Below are positions 47,669-58,159 of a DNA stretch of 64,000 bases, in pieces. The translations under genes and the position numbers were made by a program. The stretch comes from Torymus aiolomorphi (Eukaryota > Arthropoda > Insecta > Hymenoptera > Torymidae). The stretch spans positions 179,814,104 to 179,878,103 of the forward strand of contig CM070873.1 of assembly GCA_036365515.1 (NCBI GenBank), written 5' to 3'. The notes below the pieces were generated by a model, which saw only the letters and a list, made by a program, of their open reading frames with translations, had not been told where the DNA came from and searched no databases. The first letter of the stretch is position 1. Each line of letters opens with the position of its first letter.

Positions 47669-47764
47669 GTGTACAATATGTTCAGCATCTTATTAAAACA
47701 ATCTAATTTTAAGCACAATAAGTTAGTTATGTATGAATAGAAGATACAGCCTGAACAGTCTGCT

Positions 47765-48090
47765 AATATATAATAAACTCGTGTCCCAGGTTCAATTGCA
47801 TATAGACCCTACATCCATATAGATCACACAGTAAACATTTTTGAAATGAATTTTTTTAATTCACTGATTTAGTTACTCCTTCTATTTTAATTATTTATGC
47901 TTTCCACTTTACAAAACTTTTATCAAAATACACAAAATAACGTAAATTTCACTGATATAAGAACCCACAAATGTATTTCACTGGGAAGCACCATGTTTTT
48001 ATATTACAAAAAAAAAGTTATTTCACAAATGCTAAATGTTTATTACACACACACACACACACAGACACACACACACGCACACACACACAC

Positions 48091-48142
<52 letters not shown>

Positions 48143-48764
48143 ACACACGCACACACGCACGCACGCACACGCACGCGCACACACGCGCACATACATACAC
48201 GCACGTACACACACACCCGCGCATGCACGCACGCACGCACGCACGCACGCATGCACGCACGCACGCGCGCACGCACGCACGCACGCACCCGCGCATGCAC
48301 GCACGCACGCACGCACGCACACACACACGCACGCACGCGCACGCACACACGCACACGCGCATGCACGCACGCACGCACGCACGCACGCACACGCACACGC
48401 ACACGCACACACAAACACACGCACGCACGCACGCACGCACGCACACACATAACAAACTCGTGTTCCAAGGTTCACTCACATAAGACCTTGGTTTTGTATT
48501 TATTCAAATTTCAAAATAACACATTGTCTTCATATTTCTCAGCATTGTAGTGTTCGTTTTGCATAAACTTTTACTTGGTTCATGAACAAATTTTTAAAAT
48601 GATTTCGTATCGTTAGAGTACATCCTAGCTGCAAATTCTTTACAAGTAACGATTGTTGCTTGTTTTTTTGAACTCTGTATTGTTCAATTTTCAGAATTTA
48701 AATTGGAATTTCTGTATTACCTGATGATCCTCTAACTTTTACAAAACTTGAAGCTCAAAGTTGA
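47765..48764. repeat. CA-containing repeat unit plus tail, copy 1
   Basis: Unit words AACTCGTGT...AGGTTCA, CACTTTACAAAACTTTTATC, TTTCACTGGGAAGCAC and CAAATGCTAAATGTTTATT precede a CA tract. The unit start then recurs (near 48455), followed by a ~290-bp tail to 48764. The same unit and tail recur at 50678-51650. The tail ends AGCTCAAAGTTGA, after which the LINE fragment begins. Confidence 0.85.
48045..48450. repeat. (CA)n/(ACGC)n microsatellite
   Basis: About 400 bp, pure CA on the left, changing to ACGC and CGCGCA variants on the right. In the sister units at 50864-50893 and 51213-51231 the tract is only about 20-35 bp, so it expanded greatly in this copy. Long His/Thr or Cys/Val frames over it are artefacts. 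Confidence 0.95.
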
Positions 48765-49905
48765 GTCTAGCCACTCTTCATCTTTTATTCCTTCATGTAT
48801 CTGTTATATCCCTTTCCTTCCCTCATTCTTTATTTTCCAAAAATTCTTTTCACTCCTGCCCTTCTCCATTTCTTCTAACATTTTTCCGCCCACTCGTCCT
48901 TCTTTTTCTTTATCCAGTTACTGTAGCTCTTCCTCTCTTTTCTATATTCCTCCACCTCTATTTCTCCTCTTTTGCATTTTCTCAATTTTTCCTTCAGTTG
49001 CAGTTTTCTGTCATCACATGCCTTATCCCACCATTTCTCTCTTCCTTTTGTATTGCCTTTCCATTATATTGCCCTCTGTATCCTCTGTTTTAGTTCTGTC
49101 TAGTCTCCTCTTTCTTCCTGTCCTCTTAGTATCTTCCGAAAATCTCTTACCGCCTTCTCTGACCAATCCATTGTTTTTTTCTTTTGCCTTTCTTCTTGTC
49201 TGTAGCAATTTCTGTTCATCTTCACTATTATTGGTTGGTGGTCCGATTCCGGATTCACCCCTACTTCTATCTCTTCTATTAATTTCAATCCTGTTTCATT
49301 TGTAAATGCATAATCAATTGTGGACTTAGCTCCTCCTCCTATATACGTAAATTCTCCTTTTCCCCTGTCTTTTCTTCCTCCGTTCATGATATGCATTCCT
49401 ATCTCTCTTATCTATTCTTCTTATCTTTACTTATCCTGTGTGTTCCATGCTCTGTCAATTCTCCTCCATCTTCCCCGGTTCTTGCATTAAAGTCCCCCCC
49501 CCAATATGATAGGGGTTCCTTCGTACTTTTCTGTCTCTTTTTCTATACTGTTCCGATTTTCTCTTCTCTTCTCTCTCATATATACTGACATTATCCTTAC
49601 TTCTTTATCTTCTATCTTTATTGTCTTTGCCAGAGTCTCTTTCTGATCCCTTTCCGTCTCCTCCTCTCTTTCCTCTCCTATTATCTCTATATCTCTCCTA
49701 ATCGCTATCATCATTCCTCCTCTTGCTCTTCCTTTTTTGCTTATCCTCGACGCTGGTATTATCTCCGTATCCTTTAAGATCTTATCCAGTATTTTCTCAT
49801 TCTTCTCTTCCAATCATATCTCCGTCAGTCCTATCACAACGAACTTTTTTAGTTCTTTCCATGTCTCTCTACTTAGCGTTGCCACTCCTGCCACGTTCCA
49901 AAACA
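48765..49905 (-). pseudogene. LINE endonuclease region
   Basis: Downstream of ORF1, in a different frame, the minus strand reads DIVFWNVAGVATLS near 49905, the usual N-terminus of LINE endonucleases. A stop replaces a codon near 49815. The region 49813-49487 includes RGGMMIAIRRDIEI and ends in IILGGGL, where a GD(F/L)N-type word is expected, so that motif appears mutated. The region 49396-49100 has TYIGGGAKSTIDYAF and the active-site SDHQPIIV. Beyond 49100 a degraded KWWDK-like stretch continues to 48765. At least two frame breaks make it non-functional. In life the enzyme nicks target DNA to prime reverse transcription. Confidence 0.8.
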
Positions 49906-50568
49906 CTATGTCCGTTGTTCTTCTTTGTCTTCTGTCTCTATCATATGTCCTTCCTCTTTTCTTTTCCTTGTCTGAAAAACCTTCATCTGCCCTTTATCGT
50001 AATCTAGCACCCACTCAACCTCACCTATCCTCACTTTGTTGTATCCCACTTTTGCTTTCTCCTTCTCCTCCTTTGTTCTGTTCTTTAGCCATGCGCTTAC
50101 TACCCTCTCATTCCCTCTTTCCTTCCGAGTCTTGTCGTGCGAGATATAAATTTCATCTGCTTGTATTTTTTCCTTCTTTTCTCTCATTATTAACTCTTTA
50201 CGTTCTCTGTCCTTACATTCTGCTCCTATCATGTTTCCTTTCTTCGTCTTCCACATTCTCTTGATTTCTACCGTCACTTCCATCTTTCCTTTTATCCACA
50301 TTTCCAAGTCCCGTCTGTCTTTCACATTTTCCTGTTCGATGCCTGCAATTATTATATTATTCCTCCTACCTTCCCTCTCGTTCTTTTCTCTAATCCTTTC
50401 CTGCTCTTTTTTTATTTCGCTTAGTACTTTTCTCATCTCCATCATTTTCATGCCCTTTGACACCTTTTCAATTCGTAGATCCTCCTTGACCTCTATCAGC
50501 TTCTCTTCATCAGCTTTTTCTCTATCTCTTCTTCTATTTTGCTTGTCCTTATTTCTAGTTTTCTGCAT
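49906..50568 (-). pseudogene. LINE ORF1-like protein fragment
   Basis: 220-codon frame, extremely rich in Lys, Arg and Glu. The first ~70 residues are coiled-coil-like (VKEDLRIEKVSKGMKMMEMR), followed by an RRM-like segment starting RRNNIIIAGIEQ and a C-terminal basic region. This order (coiled coil, then RRM-like domain) fits LINE ORF1 proteins that bind RNA. Upstream codons to about 50670 continue in a shifted frame, so the N-terminus is broken. The frame ends at a TAG directly before the endonuclease start, one frame away. Confidence 0.65.
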
Positions 50569-50677
50569 CTCTTCTCTATTTCTAACTACAATTCTTTGCT
50601 TTACTCACTCGTCCTTTTTATCTCTTTCACGTCCTTCCTTATCCCTTCTAGTTCTCCTCTTGAGTTATTTTCTGTCT

Positions 50678-51650
50678 TTCACTTTACAAAACTTTTATCG
50701 AAATACACAAAATAACGTAAATTTCACTAATATAAAAACCCACAAATATATTTCACTGGGAAGCACCATGTTTTTATATTACAAAAAACAAGTTACTTCA
50801 CAAATGCTAAATGTTTATTTCTCTGTACTAATTTCTATTGTTTATTTCAAATAGTTTTTCACACACACGCACACACATACACACACACACACATATATAA
50901 CAAACTCCTGTTCCAAGGTTCACTGACATAAGACCTTCGATCCATAGATTACCTAACATAATAAATATATTTTTAAATGCACTTTTTAAGTTCACTTATT
51001 TATTCCCTCTTATTTTAAACAATTTCTTTTTCACTTTACAAAACTTTTATCAAAATACACAAAATAATGTATATTTCACTGACATAAGAACCCACAAATG
51101 TATTTCACTGGGAAGCACTATGTTTCTATATTACAAAAAATAAGTTATTTCACAAATGCTAAATATTTATTTCTCTGTACTAATTTTTATTATTTGTTTC
51201 AAATAGTTTTTTCACACACACACCCACATATAACAAAATCGTGCTCCAAGGTTCACTCACATAAGACCTTGGTTTTGTATTTATTCAAATTTCATAATAA
51301 CATATTGTCTTGGTATTTCTCAGCATTGTAATGTTCATTTTGCATAAACTTTTACTTGGTTCATGAACAAATTTTTGAAATGACATCGTATGGTTAGAGT
51401 ACATCCTAGCTGCAAATTCTTTACAAGTAACCATTGTTGCTTGTTTTTTTGAGCTCTGTAAGTCCTTAATACATATTCGATCCTGAGCTGGACATGTTTC
51501 ATGAATACACGTATTTTATTTAGATATTAGCCAGGTACTAATGTTGCTCTTACTTCATAGTTCAATTTTCAGAATTTAAATTGAAATTTCTGTATTCCCT
51601 GATGATCCTCTAACTTTTACAAAACTTGAAGCTCAAAGTTGACTACAATT
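50678..51650. repeat. CA-containing repeat units plus tail, copy 2
   Basis: Two tandem ~350-bp units (CACTTTACAAAAC near 50681 and 51031), each with a short CA tract, then the same tail as 48480-48764. The tail here has an insert of about 75 bases near 51461-51560 and ends at AAGTTGA near 51642. Confidence 0.85.
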
Positions 51651-52518
51651 TCCATATATATTAAATTTGTTAATTAACTCTTCTATTCTATGATGTATTT
51701 GTCACTAATCCTTAGGTCCTGATACTCTGTAAAAATTAAAAAAAGATTTCACAAAGTAACTAATACTTTTATATTGTTTAATATAATTATAATGTTCACT
51801 AAACAGATGTCTCCTCTGAAACATTTAGCGTCCCACACCATGAACCAATCATTAATTACATTATTCTCAACACTTGGATTTGTTGACATTTTTAGACAAA
51901 ACCACTTGAATTAATAATCTATCATTGCTCACATCTTATAAAATAAAAAATGAACAGTTTATGAACTAAGAATCACTGAGAGAACAAAAACTTTCTTGAC
52001 ATTTATTTGTGTATATAACTTCTTGAAATTTAAATCTTGTGTAGAAAAAAGTTTACTGTAGACTCTGAAACATTTTAGCATCTCCTACCATGAGCTAATC
52101 ATAAATTAAATTTTTCTGAGCACTTTTATTCGATCAAATATTCACAATAACACATCATTCTGGCATTTTTCTGTATTTCAGTTTTCATTTTATATAATCT
52201 TTTGAAACAGTTTATGAACTAAGAATCACTGAGAGAACAAAAACTTTCCTGACATTTATTTGTGTATATAACTTATTGAAATTGCTATTTAAATCTTGTG
52301 TAGAAAAAAGTTTACTGTAGACTCTGGAATATTTTAGCGTCTCTTACCATGACCTAATCATAAATTAAATTTTTCTGTACATATATAAAAGTGACAAATA
52401 AATAAATTATATCGTGAAATAAAATTACAAATAAAAACACAAAAAATAGTCGAACTAATAATAAAAAGATATTTAAAAAGAAATATTAAGTATAGCATAG
52501 GCATAAGAGTAATATGTC
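51651..52518. repeat. ~250-bp tandem duplication before the AT-rich gypsy relic
   Basis: The block starting CAGTTTATGAACTAAGAATC occurs at about 51955-52125 and 52207-52385, differing by a few bases and a 9-bp insertion. A diverged third copy of its end lies near 51815. The rest is AT-rich; a TATATAAAAG word at 52384 precedes the gag ORF. No LTR pair was found, so the 5' LTR of the following element is missing or unrecognised. Confidence 0.7.
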
Positions 52519-54805
52519 ATGTCATATCAGAAAAACGCAGGAAATAAGGAAAACGAAGGGATTTTAACCAGACAGACGACCCAAAGAAATCGAGAGCTTA
52601 AAAGGCAAATAGACGAGAAAAGTAAAGAAGCTTATATTTTTGGAAGGAAACCGAGAGTACCAAGATCACCTCCGAGCATAAACTTGCCTAAGAAGTTGTC
52701 ATATACTTACGTTAACTCAAAAACAGAGGAAAAAACGGAAAAAGTTTCATTTCCAACGACTTCAAAAGCAGATTTTAACGTATCAGAAAAACCAGATTCA
52801 CGAATTACAGCTACCTTAGAACCAAATGAGAACATTACAGACTCTACACAAGACTTAATAGACGGAAACAAATCTACGAAAAATATAAATAATCTTTTAA
52901 TTCCAGAATTAAAACAGGATATTACATCACGAATTAATTTTCATACATCGAATACACCAAGTCAGAGCCCTGCATTTTTTGAGGATTCAATATATTTTGA
53001 AAACGGCAGGCAAAATGACTATACGGACATAGACGGATTACTTAATGAACAAAATTTGATTTTAGCTAGAGATAATAATACAAGTAATAACGGACAGCCA
53101 GAAATTCAAATAAACAGAGAGTTAATAAATCTCGAAAAAGAAATGGCAAACCAAAAGCTTAAACTACCACTCAAAGATGTCGCAAAAATAGTTCCGGAAT
53201 TTGATGGAAAAAATATGGAACCAGAAGAATATATAAAAAGACTTCAACAGGCAAAAGACATTATTGAAAACGCAGATGAAGAAAACTTAGTACGACTTTT
53301 GAAAATAAAATTAAAAAGAGAACCATATAAAGCCCTAAAAAAGCAAATATTACTACTATTGACGTTTTAATTCAATCCATACGTAAAATTTATTCGAGTA
53401 AGGAGGATATACATACACTTTATGGAAAATTGATTAGAATAAATCAAGAACCGAACGTAACAGTATTGGAATATGCTAACAAGAAGAAATAGGTACCAAA
53501 ATTAAGGAATTAAAAGCATCAGAACCAGGTATTACAGAAGGAAATTTTACAATTTTTAAAACTCAATTAGAAACAGACATATTAAATTATTTTAAAGACG
53601 GTCTAAAAAGTGAAATACGATTTGCATTAGGAGAACACGAAACGATACAGAGTGCAATACAAAGAGCAATATATCTAGAAGCAAATACAGAAAAAAGAAT
53701 TATGATGCGAAAAGATGACGCAAATATATTGTATAGTTTCGAAAAACCAAATATAAATACCGCAAGAGTATATCATTGCCAAATTTGTAATAATTCTGAA
53801 CACGAAGCACTATTCTGCGACAATGCATCATGTGTATATTGTAAAAATAAGAATCATTTATCATATCTCTGCAATGTGGCAAAAGAGAAAATAGAATTGA
53901 TTTGTAAATTCTGCAGTTCAAGGGGACATTCGATAGATATTTGTAAATTAAATCATTTAAAAGGAAGTCATTGTCAATATTGCCAAGATATGGGTCACAC
54001 AGTTATAAGTTGCACACTAATAAAAAAATATGAACTCTGCTGGAAATGCAAGGAAAGAGGTTACGGTCCGAATGTGTGTGAAAAAAGTGCCAGCGTCGCC
54101 GAGCTTTGCGAATACTGTGGTGACGCGAGTCACACGATGAAGAACTGCCCGTCGGTAGTATGTCAAAGGTGCAATAAACCCGGACACATAATGAAGTATT
54201 GTCAAGTAACAAGGAAAATGATTTGGTGTAAGATCTGTGCGCTAGAAGGACATAACACTTCGGATTTCCAGACGGCAGGAGTTATGACTATGCAAGGAAG
54301 GCAACATCCATTTGGAAATAAAATAACTTGCCGAATTTGCAAGGCGGTCACGCATACAGCAACATATTGCCCAGATCGGAACACAAAATCAAAAGTGAAT
54401 ACCAATTACCCAAACTATAGAAACTTAGAAAATAAATACACGTATCATACACAAAGCAATTCAAGAAATACAAACGAATTCAATAAAACCCAACAGCAAA
54501 ATTATCACCCAAGAAATACGAATTTTAACGAACAAATAAATACACGAAACGGGAAAAAACAATACTGTCAATTTTGCAAAATGTCAGGACACGAGATAGT
54601 AAATTGTAGGAAATTACAGAAAACAAAGATGATACCAATCTGTGCGTACTGTAAAAGAAAGGGTCATACAATGGAAAACTGCTTTACATTAAGAGATATA
54701 GGAAGTAGGATAGAAAGGTTTTGCAATATTTGCAAAAGCACAACGCATTCTTTAGAAGAATGTTTCAAAAAACCAAACTATGAACAAAAAAATTCGGAAA
54801 ACTAA
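52519..54805 (+). pseudogene. gag: Gag with twelve zinc-knuckle modules
   Basis: ATG at 52519 opens 283 codons. After a break near 53345 (the next piece runs to a TAG near 53490), the last frame is open from about 53490 to 54805. The N-terminal ~200 residues are polar and probably disordered. A capsid-like region includes VPEFDGKNMEPEEYIKRLQ (near 53195) and NYFKDGLKSEIRFAL (near 53590). From 53777 to 54763 come twelve CX2CX4HX4C-type modules. Ten keep all four ligands, for example CQICNNSEHEALFC, CKFCSSRGHSIDIC, CQRCNKPGHIMKYC and CAYCKRKGHTMENC. The fifth has Tyr for His (CWKCKERGYGPNVC) and the eighth lacks its last Cys (CKICALEGHNTSDF). An Asn/Gln-rich linker of about 70 residues separates modules nine and ten. 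Gypsy Gags usually have one or two, so this nucleocapsid is exceptionally long. It should bind RNA or single-stranded DNA. Confidence 0.85.
54787..54793 (+). promoter_or_regulatory. Gag-pol -1 frameshift heptamer A AAA AAT
   Basis: In the gag frame the codons are caA AAA AAT, four codons before the gag stop at 54803. A -1 slip here enters the frame that stays open to 55632 and encodes protease. A AAA AAT fits the X XXY YYZ rule for slippery sites. I did not establish a downstream pseudoknot. Confidence 0.7.
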
Positions 54806-55632
54806 TAAATTCTTCTGAAAATGAGTGGACTAGAAGGGTTAATAAAAAACCACTCGAAAATAGCGCAGATATTAAAATAAATACAGTTAATGACGATAAA
54901 CCCGTAAACATAAATAACAATGAAAGGAAGGTTACGGACATCGATTTATTAGTCTCACAGAATTTAAGTAATGCAACTCAAAATATTACAGAATATCAAA
55001 CACTTAATAAAGCTGAAAGTACAAATGCCATTGAAATAAATTTATTTGATCCTGATGAACCTGAGATAAATAACGTTGAAAAAGAGCAAATACAGGGAAA
55101 GATAACAGCGACAAAAATTGCAATGTATTTTCTAAAATTGAAAAACTCGTTGCAGTATATTGAAATAGAGAATCCATACACAGGTAAAGTGTGTAATTTA
55201 CTTGTAGATAGTGGAGCTCAATTAAATATTATAAAAAGAAATCAGATACCTTCTAATATAATTTTAGAAAACAAGAAAATTCATTTATCGGGTATCACAG
55301 ATAGGACGATCGAAACATTAGGAGTAATAAAAATAAACATTAATGGACTAAATATTGATTTTCATGTCGCACCACACAATTTTTGTCTACCTTACGACGG
55401 AATTTTAGGAATCAAAATTCTTACTGAACAAAAATTAAGACTGGACGAAGGTTATTTACAAATAAATGATAACAAAATTAAACTCAAACCAGCTCACAAA
55501 CTAAACCATAATCTTAATATGATAACGGGAAATTCAAAAAAATTGGGTGAAGTAAAGAAATCAACAATAACGATGCAACAAAAAGAAGTTTTAAGGGAAA
55601 TACTGCAAAATACCGATGAAATAAAAAATTAA
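54793..55632 (+). CDS. pol: Gypsy aspartic protease region
   Basis: Open without stops from the slippery site through 55632. The first ~115 residues are an acidic, Asn-rich linker. The protease then reads NLLVDSGAQLNIIKRNQI, with the catalytic DSG near 55206, and continues to YDGILGIKILTEQ, the usual ILG closing word of retroviral-type proteases. There is no need for its own ATG because it would be made as Gag-Pol. The frame ends at a TAA at 55630-55632, again preceded by A AAA AAT (55623-55629). The RT frame lies one base back, so either a single A was lost or a second slip occurs. Confidence 0.82.
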   Translation, partial: FGKLINSSENEWTRRVNKKPLENSADIKINTVNDDKPVNINNNERKVTDIDLLVSQNLSNATQNITEYQTLNKAESTNAIEINLFDPDEPEINNVEKEQIQGKITATKIAMYFLKLKNSLQYIEIENPYTGKVCNLLVDSGAQLNIIKRNQIPSNIILENKKIHLSGITDRTIETLGVIKININGLNIDFHVAPHNFCLPYDGILGIKILTEQKLRLDEGYLQINDNKIKLKPAHKLNHNLNMITGNSKKLGEVKKSTITMQQKEVLREILQNTDEIKN

Positions 55633-57458
55633 ACCCTACAATTCATAAAGATAATCAACAAGAAATACAATTATTGAACGAACAAACCGAGAATTTTCAA
55701 ATTGATGAGGAAGTTGGTAAGTTATCCTGTTCAATATCTTATGAACCCGAGTTAATCAGTAAAAATGAAGTAGATATAAAATCGGAAATGACATTTTACG
55801 ATGATGTAATAAAAATTTTAAATACAATTCCAATATTAAAGGAAGAAGAAGAGGAAGATGTGCAACAGAAAATGTTAAATGAAATGTTATCAGAAAATAT
55901 AAATGATTTACATTACGGAAAAATTCTGGAAGACAGCGAAAATAATATTAGATCATTAATAAATAATATTAATATTGCTATTGAAAATAATGATCAGACA
56001 ATTGACTTTGAGGAAATCGGATCAACAGACTACAAACAATTTTTGACAATAATTAATAGGAAGATTGAAGTACATTTAGAAGAGTATAATAAACTTTATG
56101 GAAATGAAAAAGAATATGATTTTATCTCTTACGAAATATACAATCTACCGGAAGGGTTTCAAATAATAGAGGACTTTAACATAGATGAGAATGAGATTTT
56201 ATATTTAGGATCACTAAATTTTATAGAGAAAGATGATTCAATACAAGATTTAAAAGGGGTTACTCGAGAAGGAAAATTATTAGAAAAAATACGTTATCAA
56301 GAATTGCCTGAAAATATTAAAACGACGATTAGGGACTTAGTTTTGGAAAATAAAGATATATTTTGGTTAGAGGGAGATAATTTAGGATTATGTAATGTGG
56401 AACAACATGAAATAAATTTAACAGACGACAAACCCGTATATGTAAAACAATTTTCTTTACCACACAAATTAAAGGAAATAGCAATAGAGGAAACTCAAAA
56501 ATTAATAACAAATAATCTGGTAAGAAACTCAAAAAGTGCTTTTAACGCTCCAGCATGGATTGTAGCAAAAAAACAACTAACAGATGAACAAAAACGATGG
56601 CGTTTAGTTATAGATTATAAGAAACTAAATGAAAAACCAATTCCAGATCGATATTTACTTCCCAATATTATAGAAATATTCGATCAACTAGGAAAAACTG
56701 AATTCTATCATGTCATAGATTTAAAATTGGGTTTTCACCAAGTACCTATGAAACCAAATGATATACATAAAACAGCGTTTAGCATAAATCCTTTAGGACG
56801 TTTTGAATTTCGCGTATTACCTTTCGGATTGAGAAATTCACCGCGTACGTTTCAAAGAGTTCTGAATACGGTTTTAGGCGATTTGATCGGTAAAATATGC
56901 TTTGTGTTTATCGACGACATAATCATTTTTGGGAAAACTATGAAAGAAGCAAACGAAAGATTTAACGCAGTAGCATAAAAATTACGAGAAGCAAGTTTAA
57001 AATTAGAACCCGAGAAATGTGAATTTTTTAAGGAAGAAGTTTGTTATTTAGAACATATTATAAGCAAAGATGGTATCAAACCCGACCCAAAAAAGGTCGA
57101 AGCAGTAAAAAACTTCCCGACACCAAAAAATGTTAAGAATATTCGAGAGTTTTTGGGACTCTCAAACCACTATAGAAGGTTTATAAAAAACTATGCAAAA
57201 ATAACGAAACCTTTAAATATTTTACTAGAAAAAGATGAGAAATTCATTTCATCAAGGTTCACAATAGTTACGGATCGTAAACCACTTTTATGGCTAAAAT
57301 CAGCTGACAACAATACTAGAGTGCAAAACTGGAGACTCAAATTATCAGATTATGAATTTGATGTTATCTACAAACCAGGAAAACAAAATGCAAATACAGA
57401 TGCATTATCGCGAAATCCGATAGAAATATTTGTAGTTACAAGAGCACAAAAGAAATGA
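55633..57458 (+). pseudogene. pol: Gypsy reverse transcriptase and truncated RNase H
   Basis: Open upstream of 55674 and to 56975. A long acidic N-terminal part precedes RT, which shows KRWRLVIDYKKLNE, FYHVIDLKLGFHQVPM (motif A aspartate), LPFGLRNSPRTFQRVL and the active-site FVFIDDIIIF. A TAA at 56976-56978 interrupts the same frame, which continues through the thumb and connection (FLGLSNHYRRFIKNY). After LLEKDEKF the text jumps to SSRFTIVTDRKPLLWL, so roughly the first half of RNase H, including its first catalytic Asp and Glu, is deleted. The end of RNase H (KPGKQNANTDALSRNP) is kept. A TGA stands at 57456. Confidence 0.87.
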
Positions 57459-58159
57459 GCATCAAATAAAAGTATAGAATTAACGAGTCAAATAAGTCAT
57501 GACGACATAATCAAAATTTTAAATGATAATCGGATAGAAATGAAAACAAAACGTGGCAGACCAAGGAAACCGAATAAAACACATACCAGAAATAATGGAA
57601 AAAGAGACGAAAGTACTACAAATAATATAATTGAGAAACAAAAACGCGACAATGTAGTATATTCAAAAAATTCTATTCAATTCAGAAATAACAACATCGT
57701 ACATTTAGTAACACAAGATTATAAATCACTAGACGAAAATACTGATTTATTAATAAAAAATAAAAATCTAAAAATAAATACAAGTCTAAAAAAGGGGGAA
57801 ATTGATATTATTAATATTGGAAATAGGATATTATTTATTTTATGTCTCGATATATCAATGACATCAAGCATCGTTAAGGAAAATTTAGTAAAGTTATTCA
57901 GAATATTAAAAGAAATATTAAATAGAAAAAAAATATCTATTTTTAGTATATCAAAAAATATTGAAATTTTAAATATAAGTCAGATAGAGATAGAAGAAAT
58001 TTTAAAACAAATTTTTAACGACTCGAATATAAAAATAATAATATGTTCAAATAACGTCAACTATGTACAAAATACAGATAGAGACAGAATTTTCAATATG
58101 TATCACTCTTCTACAATAGGAGGGCATTCCGGTGTAAATCGAACTTATAACAGAATTAA
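57459..58159 (+). pseudogene. pol: RNase H-integrase spacer and integrase finger start
   Basis: In frame with the preceding part after the TGA at 57456. It contains KRGRPRKPNK (AT-hook-like, near 57550), then a ~130-residue segment with alternating hydrophobic stretches (NRILFILCLDISMTSSI, KISIFSISKNIEILNIS, IKIIICSNNVNYVQN) that looks like an alpha/beta domain. It ends with the first half of the integrase HHCC finger, MYHSSTIGGHSGVNRTYNRI. The frame is cut by the MITE at 58160. The spacer domain is unassigned. Confidence 0.7.

Larger units (their letters stand above)
48765..50677 (-). mobile_element. Internal fragment of a non-LTR retrotransposon (LINE)
   Basis: A minus-strand coding fragment lies between two copies of the CA-containing repeat. 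It covers an ORF1-like region and the apurinic endonuclease, and ends before any reverse transcriptase. Both ends are truncated, which is unusual because LINE copies normally keep their 3' end. No poly(A) or target duplication is visible. The strand is strongly purine-rich (Lys/Glu/Arg codons). Confidence 0.8.

Noticed and set aside
48748..50854. Long plus-strand ORFs rich in Ser, Leu and Phe
   Set aside because: They are antisense to the Lys/Glu/Arg-rich LINE fragment, whose minus-strand frames hold the recognisable endonuclease motifs.
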